Origin: Candidatus Competibacteraceae bacterium
GTDB lineage: Bacteria; Pseudomonadota; Gammaproteobacteria; Competibacterales; Competibacteraceae
Direction of reading: 5' to 3'
NCBI GenBank assembly: GCA_016699715.1
Contig: CP065007.1
Coordinates: forward strand, 1,736,001 to 1,800,000
Length of the DNA: 64,000 nucleotides
Positions 47,432-55,694 of the stretch are shown piece after piece. Both the position numbers and the translations under genes were made by a program. The notes below the pieces were generated by a model. The model saw only the letters and a list, made by a program, of their open reading frames with translations. It searched no databases and had not been told where the DNA came from. Positions within the stretch are counted from its first letter, which is position 1. Each line of letters begins with the position of its first letter.

Positions 47432-48400
47432 TTACTTCAGCCAGCCTTTTTCCTTGTAGTACTTCACGGCACCGTCGTGCAAGGGCGCGGACAGACCATC
47501 CTTGATCATGTGGGCCGGATCCAGACTGGCAAAGGCCGGATGCAGCTTCTTGAAGCGATCGAAATTGTCGAATACGGCTTTGACGACCACATAGATCGTG
47601 TCATCGGGGGTCTTGGTGGACGACACGAAGGTCGCGGTCACACCAAAGGTCTTGACGTCTTTGTCGCTACCTGGATACATGCCGCCAGGAATGACGGAAA
47701 CGGCATAGTAGGGATAGGTTTTCACCAGCTTGTCCACTTCCGGGCCAGTGACGGGCACCACAATCGCATCGCAAGAGGAAGCGGCTTCCTGGATGGAGCC
47801 GTTCGGATGGCCGACCACATAGACCATGGCGTCGATCTTGTTGTCGCACAACGCCTGGGCCTGCTCCGCCGCCTTCAGTTCGGACGCCAGTTGAAACACG
47901 CTGGTATCCCAACCCTTTTCCTGCATCAACGCATCCATGGTGGCGCGTTGACCGGAACCGGGGTTACCGATATTGACTCGCTTACCCTTGAGGTCGTCAA
48001 AGGTCTTGATGCCGGAGTCCTTGCGCGCCACCACGGTGAAGGATTCGGGATGCACCGCGAATACCGAGCGCAATTCCTTGAAAGGCCCCGCCGCTTCGAA
48101 ATCGCCCTCGCCTTTCAGCGCCTTGTATTGCTGGTCGGACTGAGCCACGCCCATGTCCTGCTCTCCGGCCCGGATCGCATTCAGATTGGCGACCGAACCG
48201 CCGGTGGACGGCGCCGTGCATTTAATGCCGTGCTTGCTCTGTCCACGATTGACCAGCTTGCAGATGGATTGACCCACGACGTAGTAGACACCGGTCTGAC
48301 CACCGGTACCGATAGTCACGTACTTCTCTTCAGCGGCATTTACATTACTCAAGCTCAGCAACAGGGTTGCGGATAAAGCCGCGGTTGCAAATCTTTTCAT
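47432..48400 (-). CDS. TAXI family TRAP solute-binding protein
   Basis: A 322-residue periplasmic binding protein, first gene of the TAXI-TRAP operon. Signal peptide KRFATAALSATLLLSLSNVNA. The TAXI motif IGTGGQTGVYYVVGQSICKLVN and NIGNPGSGQRATMDALMQEKGW are conserved, and both paralogues end with SAPLHxGAxxYYxEKGWL. Ligand contacts differ in places (SKHGIKCTAPSTGG versus TQHGVACKALPTDG), so specificities may differ. Confidence 0.93.
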   Translation of the reverse strand: MKRFATAALSATLLLSLSNVNAAEEKYVTIGTGGQTGVYYVVGQSICKLVNRGQSKHGIKCTAPSTGGSVANLNAIRAGEQDMGVAQSDQQYKALKGEGDFEAAGPFKELRSVFAVHPESFTVVARKDSGIKTFDDLKGKRVNIGNPGSGQRATMDALMQEKGWDTSVFQLASELKAAEQAQALCDNKIDAMVYVVGHPNGSIQEAASSCDAIVVPVTGPEVDKLVKTYPYYAVSVIPGGMYPGSDKDVKTFGVTATFVSSTKTPDDTIYVVVKAVFDNFDRFKKLHPAFASLDPAHMIKDGLSAPLHDGAVKYYKEKGWLK

Positions 48401-48805
48401 AATAACCTCTCTCTTTGGGTGGTGAAAGCGAACTTATCGCCCGGCTTGGCCCTACTGGATAGCAGGGTCGATTAAATTAATTATTCGAGAATGGGGAAAA
48501 TCAAAAGCGACCGGAAAACCACCAAGTCTTCCAATCATGGACATAAATATATAGTAGAAGAGACCTTGCTTGTCTAATATTTTTATTATAATTTTTTGTT
48601 GTTTTTTGGAATAAAACAACGACTAAATCAGCGCACAAATCCACAAAATCACATAGACATGCTAACTTGAGTCATTCCGAGAACTGATAATTCAAACAAT
48701 CCACCACACTCGCTCAGTCACGATTCCCACTCGATTGCACTGCATCCATTAAGCAAGAAAATCAGGTATGAATACCGATCCGAACTTAATCTTGGAGGTC
48801 ACCTT
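48401..48805. other. AT-rich gap upstream of the nifB control region
   Basis: About 400 bp of low-GC DNA between the divergent TAXI operon and nifB. It contains poly-T/A runs (48578-48615). The TAXI promoter should lie here, but no convincing -35/-10 pair stands out. No ORF, repeat or RNA gene recognised. Confidence 0.4.
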
Positions 48806-48821
48806 TGTTCCATAGCCGACA
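48806..48821. promoter_or_regulatory. NifA upstream activator site 1 of nifB
   Basis: TGT-TCCATAGCCG-ACA, an exact TGT-N10-ACA match, about 95 bp upstream of the -24 element. It is the first of two tandem sites whose centres are 32 bp apart (about three helical turns), allowing side-by-side NifA binding. Confidence 0.85.
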
Positions 48822-48837
48822 ATCGCCTTCTTCCTCC

Positions 48838-48853
48838 TGTGGCAAACGCCACA
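48838..48853. promoter_or_regulatory. NifA upstream activator site 2 of nifB
   Basis: TGT-GGCAAACGCC-ACA, an exact match and itself palindromic (TGTGGC/GCCACA). It ends 63 bp before the -24 element. Confidence 0.88.
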
Positions 48854-48915
48854 GACCGTCCGAACTCATGCAATAAAAGCCATTTTCAGCAATAAGTTAT
48901 CAAATGCCATCAATC

Positions 48916-48930
48916 AGGCACGGCGGTTGC
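48916..48930 (+). promoter_or_regulatory. Sigma-54 promoter of the nifB operon
   Basis: AGGCACG-GCGG-TTGC followed by T: GG at 48917-48918 and GC at 48929-48930 with ten bases between. Only the base before GG differs from the TGGCACG-N4-TTGC consensus. It gives a transcript with a leader of about 70 nt before nifB. Confidence 0.88.
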
Positions 48931-49012
48931 TAGGAAACTTGCGCCGCTCGCTTCCGGGCGGTGGCGGGTTGACGCCCGCTTTTCGACGATTTCGCCGCTT
49001 CGGGGGATACCC

Positions 49013-50440
49013 ATGGAATCGAACAGCCGACCAACAGCCGCGGGCGATGCGCCGGCGCTCCATCCCTGCTATTCCCCGGCAGCGCACCGGCATTTCGCCC
49101 GTCTGCATCTGGCGGTCGCGCCGAAATGCAACATCCAGTGTAACTACTGCAACCGCAAATACCATTGCAGTAATGAATCGCGCCCCGGCGTAGTGGCGGA
49201 ACTGCTGGAGCCGGATCAGGCCATTCGGAAAGCGCTGGCGGTGGGCGCGGCAATCCCCCATCTGGCGGTGGTCGGCGTGGCCGGACCCGGCGACCCGTTG
49301 GCCAACCCCGAACCGGTGTTCGCCACCTTGCGGGAACTGCGGGAACAAGCGCCCGATCTGCTGTTGTGCCTGTCCACCAACGGACTGGCGCTGCCGGAAC
49401 ACGCCGACACGCTGGCGGAGCATGGTATTCACCACGTGACCATTACGATCAATTGCGTCGATCCCGACATCGGCGCCCAGATCTATCCATGGATCGTTTG
49501 GCAGGGCCGCCGACTGCGTGGGCGCGAAGCGGCCGCCACCTTGATCGAGCAACAACTACGCGGTCTGGATCTACTCGTCGCGCGCGGCGTGCAAGTCAAG
49601 ATCAATTCGGTGCTGATTCCAGGCATCAACGATACCCACATCCCGGAAGTCAACCGCATCGTCCGGGAAAAGGGCGCGGTCCTGCACAACATCATGCCGC
49701 TGATCGCTCGACCGGAGCACGGCACCCATTTCGGGCTCACCGGTCAGCGCGAGCCGACCACCGAAGAGTTGGAGACGACCCGCGCCGCCTGCAAGAGCGA
49801 CGAAGGCATGATGAGCCACTGCCAACAATGTCGCGCCGATGCCACCGGTCAGTTGGGCGCGGATCGTAGTGGCGAATTCACCATGGACAAGGTCGAGGCG
49901 ATGACGGTGGACCCGCAAGCGGCCATGGCCAAACGGGCCATGGTGCGGGCGGCCATCGTCCGCCGGCTGGAACAACCGCCGCAACCGTCGTCTCCACCGA
50001 TCCGATCAACGGGGGTCATCCCGATACGCCCCCAGACTCTCGGAGAAACGCTGCGCATCGCGGTGGGCAGCCTGAATGGCCAAACGATCGACGCCCACTT
50101 CGGACACCTGCGAGAACTGCTGATTTACGAGGTCTCCGCCGTTGAAAGCCACCTGATCGAGCGTCGCGAGATTGCCCGTTACTGTCACGGCGCCACCACC
50201 TGCGGCGATTCGGAGGACGCCATGGCGGGCGCGATCCGCGCCTTGCACGATTGCGTGGCGATCCTGTGCTCGCGGGTCGGTTTCACGCCGTGGCGGGCAC
50301 TGGAAGACGCGGGTATCCAACCCAACAGCGAACACGGCGGCGAAGGCATCGAAGATGCGCTTCTGGCCATCCATCGGGAATGGCGGACCAGCGGACGGCT
50401 AACCGCGCCGCCGCGCACGGCCCAACCCGCGAGCGCATGA
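49013..50440 (+). CDS. nifB: FeMo-cofactor biosynthesis radical SAM protein NifB
   Basis: A 475-residue enzyme that fuses two [4Fe-4S] clusters with a SAM-derived carbide to make NifB-co, the core of FeMo-co. The radical SAM motif CNIQCNYC (Cys39, Cys43, Cys46; CX3CX2C) is followed by CNRKYHC; a further cysteine group lies at MMSHCQQCRADA. The C-terminal about 120 residues form a NifX/NafY-like domain (LRIAVGSLNGQTIDAHFGH). The ATG at 49013 follows GGGGGAT. Leads a nifB-fdx-fdx-nifQ operon. Confidence 0.97.
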   Translation: MESNSRPTAAGDAPALHPCYSPAAHRHFARLHLAVAPKCNIQCNYCNRKYHCSNESRPGVVAELLEPDQAIRKALAVGAAIPHLAVVGVAGPGDPLANPEPVFATLRELREQAPDLLLCLSTNGLALPEHADTLAEHGIHHVTITINCVDPDIGAQIYPWIVWQGRRLRGREAAATLIEQQLRGLDLLVARGVQVKINSVLIPGINDTHIPEVNRIVREKGAVLHNIMPLIARPEHGTHFGLTGQREPTTEELETTRAACKSDEGMMSHCQQCRADATGQLGADRSGEFTMDKVEAMTVDPQAAMAKRAMVRAAIVRRLEQPPQPSSPPIRSTGVIPIRPQTLGETLRIAVGSLNGQTIDAHFGHLRELLIYEVSAVESHLIERREIARYCHGATTCGDSEDAMAGAIRALHDCVAILCSRVGFTPWRALEDAGIQPNSEHGGEGIEDALLAIHREWRTSGRLTAPPRTAQPASA

Positions 50441-50488
50441 GCAACCCATCAACCAACTACGACATCCTTTCTGGAGAGAGACACACAC

Positions 50489-50776
50489 ATGGCCAAGGCA
50501 CAACTCAGTTTCGCCGATATTGGGGTCACGGTCACGGTACCGGCCGGCACGCGAATCATTGAGATTTCGGATAAATTAAATTCCGGCATCGTTTATGGCT
50601 GCCGCGAAGGCGATTGCGGCACCTGCCTGATGAAGGTGACGCAAGGCATGGAAAATCTGAGCGAACCTTCAGCATTGGAAGCCAAGATATTGAAGGAACA
50701 CTTCGCCAGCCGGGACACCCGCGTGGCCTGCCAGGCCCAAGCCCTGGGTGGGGAAATTGTGGTGCGCCCTGCTTAA
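50489..50776 (+). CDS. [2Fe-2S] ferredoxin, nif-associated
   Basis: A 95-residue plant-type [2Fe-2S] ferredoxin. Three cluster cysteines lie in YGCREGDCGTCLMKV and the fourth in RVACQAQAL. Located 48 nt after nifB, it is probably an electron donor in cofactor synthesis or to nitrogenase. GGAGAG precedes the ATG by a slightly long spacing. Confidence 0.9.
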   Translation: MAKAQLSFADIGVTVTVPAGTRIIEISDKLNSGIVYGCREGDCGTCLMKVTQGMENLSEPSALEAKILKEHFASRDTRVACQAQALGGEIVVRPA

Positions 50777-50804
50777 AAATTTTTACTTTCAAGAGATGAC
50801 ACTG

Positions 50805-51152
50805 ATGCCATTAATCACTTTTTCAAACTCCGAGCATGACATCAAGACGGTTTATGCCGCGGCCGGCAGCCATACCGAAACGATCTTGAAAATCGCCAAG
50901 GACAATCAGATTCCGATTGCCTTCGATTGTCAGGATGGCGAATGCGGCACTTGCCTGGTGAAAGTGTCGAGTATCGATAAAAAGTCCCGGATGGGCGGTC
51001 CACCCACGGAGAAGGAAAGAAATCTGCTGAAGGAACTGGGCAAGCTAAGCGATGAGGATATCAGTCGTATCCTGGTGGACGACATCCCGCCACCCTGGCG
51101 GCTGGCCTGTCAGATGATCGTGCGGGACGAAGAAATCCTGGTCGAATATTGA
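50805..51152 (+). CDS. [2Fe-2S] ferredoxin, nif-associated, second copy
   Basis: A 115-residue [2Fe-2S] ferredoxin with cysteines in FDCQDGECGTCLVKV and RLACQMIV. It is longer than the first by an insertion between the third and fourth cysteine (KKSRMGGPPTEKERNLLKELGKLSDEDISRILVDD), which resembles protective FeSII-type or nif-specific ferredoxins. I start it at the ATG at 50805, with AAGAG 9 nt upstream; the ATG at 50796 is possible. Confidence 0.88.
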   Translation: MPLITFSNSEHDIKTVYAAAGSHTETILKIAKDNQIPIAFDCQDGECGTCLVKVSSIDKKSRMGGPPTEKERNLLKELGKLSDEDISRILVDDIPPPWRLACQMIVRDEEILVEY

Positions 51153-51164
51153 CGGTCACCGCTC

Positions 51165-51767
51165 ATGGAATGGTCGTCGCGGCCGGCACCGCTTACCGAT
51201 CCCGTCAACTCCGATCCCCGGCGGGAGCGGTATCGCATCCTGATGAGTCATCGGTGCGGCTTGCCCAACGACGACACCTTGGCGCGGATGCTGGCAACAC
51301 AAGCCGTGGGCGGCGGAACGCTGCCCATGGGCCTGGGGCTGAAATCCGCCGACTTCGACGTCTTGCTGACCCGGCATTTCCCCGGCGCTTCCCGGCCAAT
51401 CGTTCCACCACGCCCAGCGCCGCGCTGGGATTCTCGATTGGTGGAAGAACTGGGCGAACTGATCAACTTGCTGCAACGATATCGGGCGGGGCGGGATGAA
51501 TCCGAACGCTGGCTCAGCGTGATCGTCGCCACCGGCTGCATGAGCAACGATCATCTTTGGGAGGATTTGGGCTTGTGGTCGCGGCGGGATTTAAGCGAAT
51601 TGATGCAACGCAACTTCCCGACACTGGCGGCAAAAAACGACCACGACATGAAGTGGAAAAAATTCCTCTACAAGCAACTCTGCATTCAGGAAGGCGTTTA
51701 TCTCTGCCGCGCTCCTTCCTGCGCCGTCTGTTGTGATTACGCTCATTGCTTTGGCCCCGAGGAGTGA
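51165..51767 (+). CDS. nifQ: Molybdenum-processing protein NifQ
   Basis: A 200-residue protein thought to carry a Mo-Fe-S cluster and supply molybdenum for FeMo-co. The diagnostic cysteine cluster is in the last 20 residues (CRAPSCAVCCDYAHC, CX4CX2CX5C) and the central ATGCMSNDHLWEDLGL matches NifQ. The start at 51165 lacks a strong ribosome-binding site and may depend on coupling with the ferredoxin gene 12 nt upstream. Confidence 0.93.
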   Translation: MEWSSRPAPLTDPVNSDPRRERYRILMSHRCGLPNDDTLARMLATQAVGGGTLPMGLGLKSADFDVLLTRHFPGASRPIVPPRPAPRWDSRLVEELGELINLLQRYRAGRDESERWLSVIVATGCMSNDHLWEDLGLWSRRDLSELMQRNFPTLAAKNDHDMKWKKFLYKQLCIQEGVYLCRAPSCAVCCDYAHCFGPEE

Positions 51768-51850
51768 CGCCGGAGACCGCATTTACCGTTGTGTTATCCT
51801 AGCCTCCATTCGCTGCTCTTCACCTACTCCGCGTTTTTTGGAGCGCCGCC

Positions 51851-52345
51851 ATGGATTACACGATTCGCACGATCCTCTATGCCACCGACCTGGGTCCTCA
51901 TGGCGCGGAGGTTTTTAATCATGCCTTCTCGCTCGCCAAACAGTATGGCGCCAAAATTCATGTGATCCATGCGCTGGAACCGATGAGCGACTATGCGCAA
52001 TCCCTGGTTGAAACCATGGTGCCACCCGCTACCCTGAAAACCCTGCATCAGGAAGGCTTCGAGCAGGTTAACCGGGAAATGCGCCGGCGACTGGAGAAGT
52101 TCTGCGCGGACCACCTGCATCCCGAAGCTCACACGGTGGTGGCCGACATGCGCGTCGCGGAAGGGCACCCGGCGCAGGTCATTCTGGACGAAGCCAAGCG
52201 GATCGGCGCGGATCTGATTGTGCTGGGCTCCCACGGCCAAACCGCCTTGAGTGAAATGTTCATGGGGTCGGTGGCCCACAAGGTGCTCATGAAAGCCCGC
52301 CGCCCAAAAATCCCGGTTTTTCTGGTTCCCATCGAATGCAAATAA
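51851..52345 (+). CDS. Universal stress protein
   Basis: A 164-residue UspA-fold protein: TIRTILYATDLGPHGAEVFNHAF at the start and IVLGSHGQTALSEMFMGSVAHKVLMKA at the end, the GxxGxxxxxxGSV ATP-binding pattern. About 83 nt after nifQ on the same strand but with no nif promoter of its own; whether it is in the nifB operon is unclear. Confidence 0.9.
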   Translation: MDYTIRTILYATDLGPHGAEVFNHAFSLAKQYGAKIHVIHALEPMSDYAQSLVETMVPPATLKTLHQEGFEQVNREMRRRLEKFCADHLHPEAHTVVADMRVAEGHPAQVILDEAKRIGADLIVLGSHGQTALSEMFMGSVAHKVLMKARRPKIPVFLVPIECK

Positions 52346-52402
52346 GCGCCGGCGGGAGTTCGAGGCATTCGAATCTACCCCGGTTTATTATCCATGATTC
52401 GC

Positions 52403-53746
52403 TTATGGGCTACCGAAAAACAGGGATGGCAGCCAGGTAATCAAACGGGGGAAAACCACCATCAGAACCAATCCAACAACCTGGATCGCCACAAAGGGCA
52501 TGATGCCCTTGTAGATATCGCCCATGGTGTAAGCGGGAGGCGCCACGCCCTTGAAATAGAACAGGGCATAACCGAAAGGCGGTGTCAGGAACGAAGTCTG
52601 TAAATTGACGCAGACCAGCATCGCGAACCATAGTGGATTGAAATCCAGATCCATGGCGATGGGAGTAAAAATCGGCACGGTGACCAGCAGGATCGCCGCC
52701 CAATCGATGAACATGCCCAGAAAAAACACCACGGCCATCATAATCGCCAGGACCACATAGGGACTGACATCCATTCCCAGCAGCAGATCAGCGACCACAT
52801 CGCCGCCACCGATGCTGAGAAAGACCACGCTGAACAGTTTGCCACCGACAAACAACAGCATAATCATGCAGGTAATTCTCAGGGTAGACACACAAGATTG
52901 TGCGATGACTTCCCAAGAGAGCATGCGGTTGAGCAATGCCAAGACCAGTGCCCCAAGCCCTCCCATGGCAGCCGCTTCGGTGGGCGTGGCAACGCCAGCC
53001 AGGATGGTGCCCATCACCAGCAGGATCAAACTGAAGGGCGGCAGGAAACTTTTGAGGATCATGGTGGCCTTTTGTCCCGCTGTCAGTGTGTCCTCTTCGG
53101 CGGGGATCGGTGGACCCAGGCTGGGATTAATACCGCAGCGGATGGCGACGTAGGCCAAATACAGCCCGGACAGCACCAGTCCCGGCAGGATCGCGCCGGC
53201 GAACAGGTTCCCCACCGACGTTTCCTTTAAACCAGTCAAGCTCCCGTACACGACCAGCATGATGCTCGGCGGAATGAGAATACCAAGCGTACCCGAAGAG
53301 CAGATGATGCCGGCCGACATGCCCCGGTCGTAGCCTCGCCGCAACAGAGCCGGTCCCGCCATCAGGCCCATGGCCACCACGGAAGCGCCGATGATGCCAG
53401 TCGTGGCGGCGAACACGGTGCTGACCACGATCACCGCCAAGCCCAGTCCGCCACGCACCTTGCCCATCGATCGATAGAGCGCATCGAACAGCGCCTCGGA
53501 AACCTTGGAGCGGTCCATAATCTGCGCCATGAAAATGAACAGGGGAATGGCTACCAAGGTGTAATTCAGGAAGGTGCCCCAATTGTTGTTGACGAACAGA
53601 TCCAGCAGTGCCGGCACGTTGAAACCATTGTCGATCAGGCCAAACAGCATGGCGACCGCGGCCAAGGTAATGGCCAGCGGATGTCCCAGGGGAATACAGA
53701 GAATCAGCGTAAGAAACATCAACAAGGTCAGCAACTCGGGGCTCAT
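52403..53746 (-). CDS. dctM: TRAP transporter large permease DctM
   Basis: A 447-residue, about twelve-helix permease of the DctM family. Motifs are PLGHPLAITLAAVAMLFG, GIIGASVVAMGLMAGPALLRRGYDRGMSAGIICSSGTLGILIPPSIMLVVYG and FLTPPFGYALFYFKG. Its ATG at 53746 is 2 nt after the dctQ stop. Third gene of a dctPQM operon importing a carboxylate. Confidence 0.95.
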   Translation of the reverse strand: MSPELLTLLMFLTLILCIPLGHPLAITLAAVAMLFGLIDNGFNVPALLDLFVNNNWGTFLNYTLVAIPLFIFMAQIMDRSKVSEALFDALYRSMGKVRGGLGLAVIVVSTVFAATTGIIGASVVAMGLMAGPALLRRGYDRGMSAGIICSSGTLGILIPPSIMLVVYGSLTGLKETSVGNLFAGAILPGLVLSGLYLAYVAIRCGINPSLGPPIPAEEDTLTAGQKATMILKSFLPPFSLILLVMGTILAGVATPTEAAAMGGLGALVLALLNRMLSWEVIAQSCVSTLRITCMIMLLFVGGKLFSVVFLSIGGGDVVADLLLGMDVSPYVVLAIMMAVVFFLGMFIDWAAILLVTVPIFTPIAMDLDFNPLWFAMLVCVNLQTSFLTPPFGYALFYFKGVAPPAYTMGDIYKGIMPFVAIQVVGLVLMVVFPRLITWLPSLFFGSP

Positions 53747-53748
53747 GG

Positions 53749-54261
53749 TTATTGTTCTCCGGAGAAAGCTGGCTGATTCAGGCCATGGAAATCCTGGATC
53801 AATTTGGCAATACCCTGCAGAAAGAGCAGCACGAAACCGATGGCCATCAGTGTCTTGAAGGGATAAAGCGGCGGCGCCCAGGAACTGGAAGCAACTTCCC
53901 ATTGCATCCAGGCCGTGCTTGCATAGATCACCGACCAGATGGAGATCAGCCCCATCGTTGGAATAAAGATCAGCAAATTGACCACGATTCTGAGCAAAGT
54001 ACGGGTTCGGGTGGCCAGTCGGGCTTCGAAGACATCGATGGCGACATGGCCGTTATGCTTATGGGTATAACCCAGACCCAGCACAAAATGGACACCATAG
54101 AGGAAGGTCGTCGCCTCAAATCCCCAGGTGGTGGGTGCGTTGAAGCCGTAACGCATGATGACTTCATAGCTAACGACAGCGAGTAAGGGCAGAACCAGAA
54201 AGGCGCTGTAATAGCCGGTGTTTTCATTCAAAGCGTCGATTGCCTGAGCGATTTTGCGCAT
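53749..54261 (-). CDS. dctQ: TRAP transporter small permease DctQ
   Basis: A 170-residue four-helix subunit that bridges the binding protein and DctM. NAPTTWGFEATTFLYGVHFVLGLGYTHKHNGHVAIDVF is the DctQ hallmark. The ATG at 54261 is preceded by GGAGG; an ATG five codons upstream overlaps that site and is less likely. Confidence 0.93.
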   Translation of the reverse strand: MRKIAQAIDALNENTGYYSAFLVLPLLAVVSYEVIMRYGFNAPTTWGFEATTFLYGVHFVLGLGYTHKHNGHVAIDVFEARLATRTRTLLRIVVNLLIFIPTMGLISIWSVIYASTAWMQWEVASSSWAPPLYPFKTLMAIGFVLLFLQGIAKLIQDFHGLNQPAFSGEQ

Positions 54262-54404
54262 ACGCCATCCCTCCATACAATTTCAGCGGTTCCTAACGGG
54301 GAGACGCGGAGACAGCTTCCAGCCAGTTTAATAAGCCGGAAGTCTGCCTCACATCCTTCGGTGAAGTGAATGCTGCTAAAAGCTTTGGGTGAGGGATCGA
54401 ACGA

Positions 54405-55559
54405 TTATTGAGTACGCTTGCCGGCGATGTAATCGTCCAGCGGCCACGGCGTCACACCGCTGCGGATTTCACGCCATTCGGCGAAGTCCTTGCGGAATTT
54501 ATCCTGGGAATCGAGGACCTTTTTCACGTCGGGATACTTGGCCTTGAGTGCATCCAGATACTCCTTGGTCCGCTTGGCGAAGCTGGTGATGGTCTCGTCG
54601 TCCATGCGCACGAACTCGACCTTGCCCTTGAAGCGCTCGATCGCCTCGATATTGAGATTTTCCTGCCAGGCGGTGGACCAGAGCTGGGTTTCCTTGGCGG
54701 CCGTATCGACGATCCATTTCAGGTCGGACGGCAGTTTGTCCCAGGCATCCTTGTTGATGAAGAACGCGCACTGGACCGAGGGCTGATGCACACCGGGTTC
54801 GATGACGTATTTGGTGATTTCGTCGAAGCCCATGGGGTAATTCATGGCCGGGGTGCTGAATTCGGCCGCGTCGATGACGCCGCGCTCCAGCGCCAGATAG
54901 ACTTCGCCGCCCGGCAGGGGCGTCACGCTGGCGCCCAAGCTGTTCATGATATCCATGTACCAGCCCGGAGTACGCACCCGCAAGCCCTTGAAATCCGTCA
55001 TCTTGGTGGCTTTCTTGTTGGAGAACAGGCCCATCTCCTGACCACCGTTGCCACCGGGCAGCGCGTACAGATTATATTGCCCGTACAGGTCCTGCATCAT
55101 CTTCAGGCCGCCGCGCTCGTACAGCCAGATATTGTAGCCCTCGGTATCCAGGCCAAAAGGCACCGAAGCGAACGCCACGAACGCTTCGTTCTTCCCCTTC
55201 CAGTAGCCAGGCCAGTCGTGGCCGATTTGGGCCGAGCCCTTGCTGACGGCATCGAAACTTTCCATGGCGCCCACCAGCGCGCCGGCCGGGAACAGCTTGA
55301 TTTCCAGTCGACCGCCGGAGGCGAGAGCGACGGTATCGGCGAAGTGCTGGGCCATGTCGTAAAACAGGAGGCCTTCGGTCCAGGGCATGACCATCTTCCA
55401 CCTGAATTCTTCCTTGGACGGCTTGATGGTCCGTAATTCCTTCTTGACCTCTTCGTGCCGCCGATCGGCGCCGAACTTCTCGCGGGCCGCGAAAGCGGAG
55501 CTTGTCAGTATGAACGACAACACGGCCAGCCCGCTTAGCAAGGTTTTGAGTTTTATCAT
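54405..55559 (-). CDS. dctP: TRAP transporter solute-binding protein DctP
   Basis: A 384-residue periplasmic receptor, longer than many DctPs because of a 30-residue charged stretch after the signal peptide (LLSGLAVLSFILTSSAFA). Ligand-pocket motifs: GLRVRTPGWYMDIMNSLGASVTPLPGGEVYLALERGVIDAAEFSTPAMNYPMGF. That region resembles receptors for 2-oxoacids or lactate (TakP-like), which bind with a Trp and an Arg. The ligand is inference. Confidence 0.93.
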   Translation of the reverse strand: MIKLKTLLSGLAVLSFILTSSAFAAREKFGADRRHEEVKKELRTIKPSKEEFRWKMVMPWTEGLLFYDMAQHFADTVALASGGRLEIKLFPAGALVGAMESFDAVSKGSAQIGHDWPGYWKGKNEAFVAFASVPFGLDTEGYNIWLYERGGLKMMQDLYGQYNLYALPGGNGGQEMGLFSNKKATKMTDFKGLRVRTPGWYMDIMNSLGASVTPLPGGEVYLALERGVIDAAEFSTPAMNYPMGFDEITKYVIEPGVHQPSVQCAFFINKDAWDKLPSDLKWIVDTAAKETQLWSTAWQENLNIEAIERFKGKVEFVRMDDETITSFAKRTKEYLDALKAKYPDVKKVLDSQDKFRKDFAEWREIRSGVTPWPLDDYIAGKRTQ

Positions 55560-55667
55560 AAGGATGATCCTCCTTTGGGGGTTTCGAGCAAGATCGAACC
55601 GACGGCCGACCTTGTGTAAACCTTAGGCCAGAAACCAGGAATTTCTAGAGGATCATCAAGGAGCTGT

Positions 55668-55694
55668 AAAAATCCCGCCGGTCGCGGCGCGGGC
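55668..55694 (-). terminator. Rho-independent terminator of the hybrid kinase
   Basis: On the minus strand, directly after the stop codon, CCCGC pairs with GCGGG around a GC-rich loop, followed by ATTTTTA. It is a compact intrinsic terminator. Confidence 0.7.
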
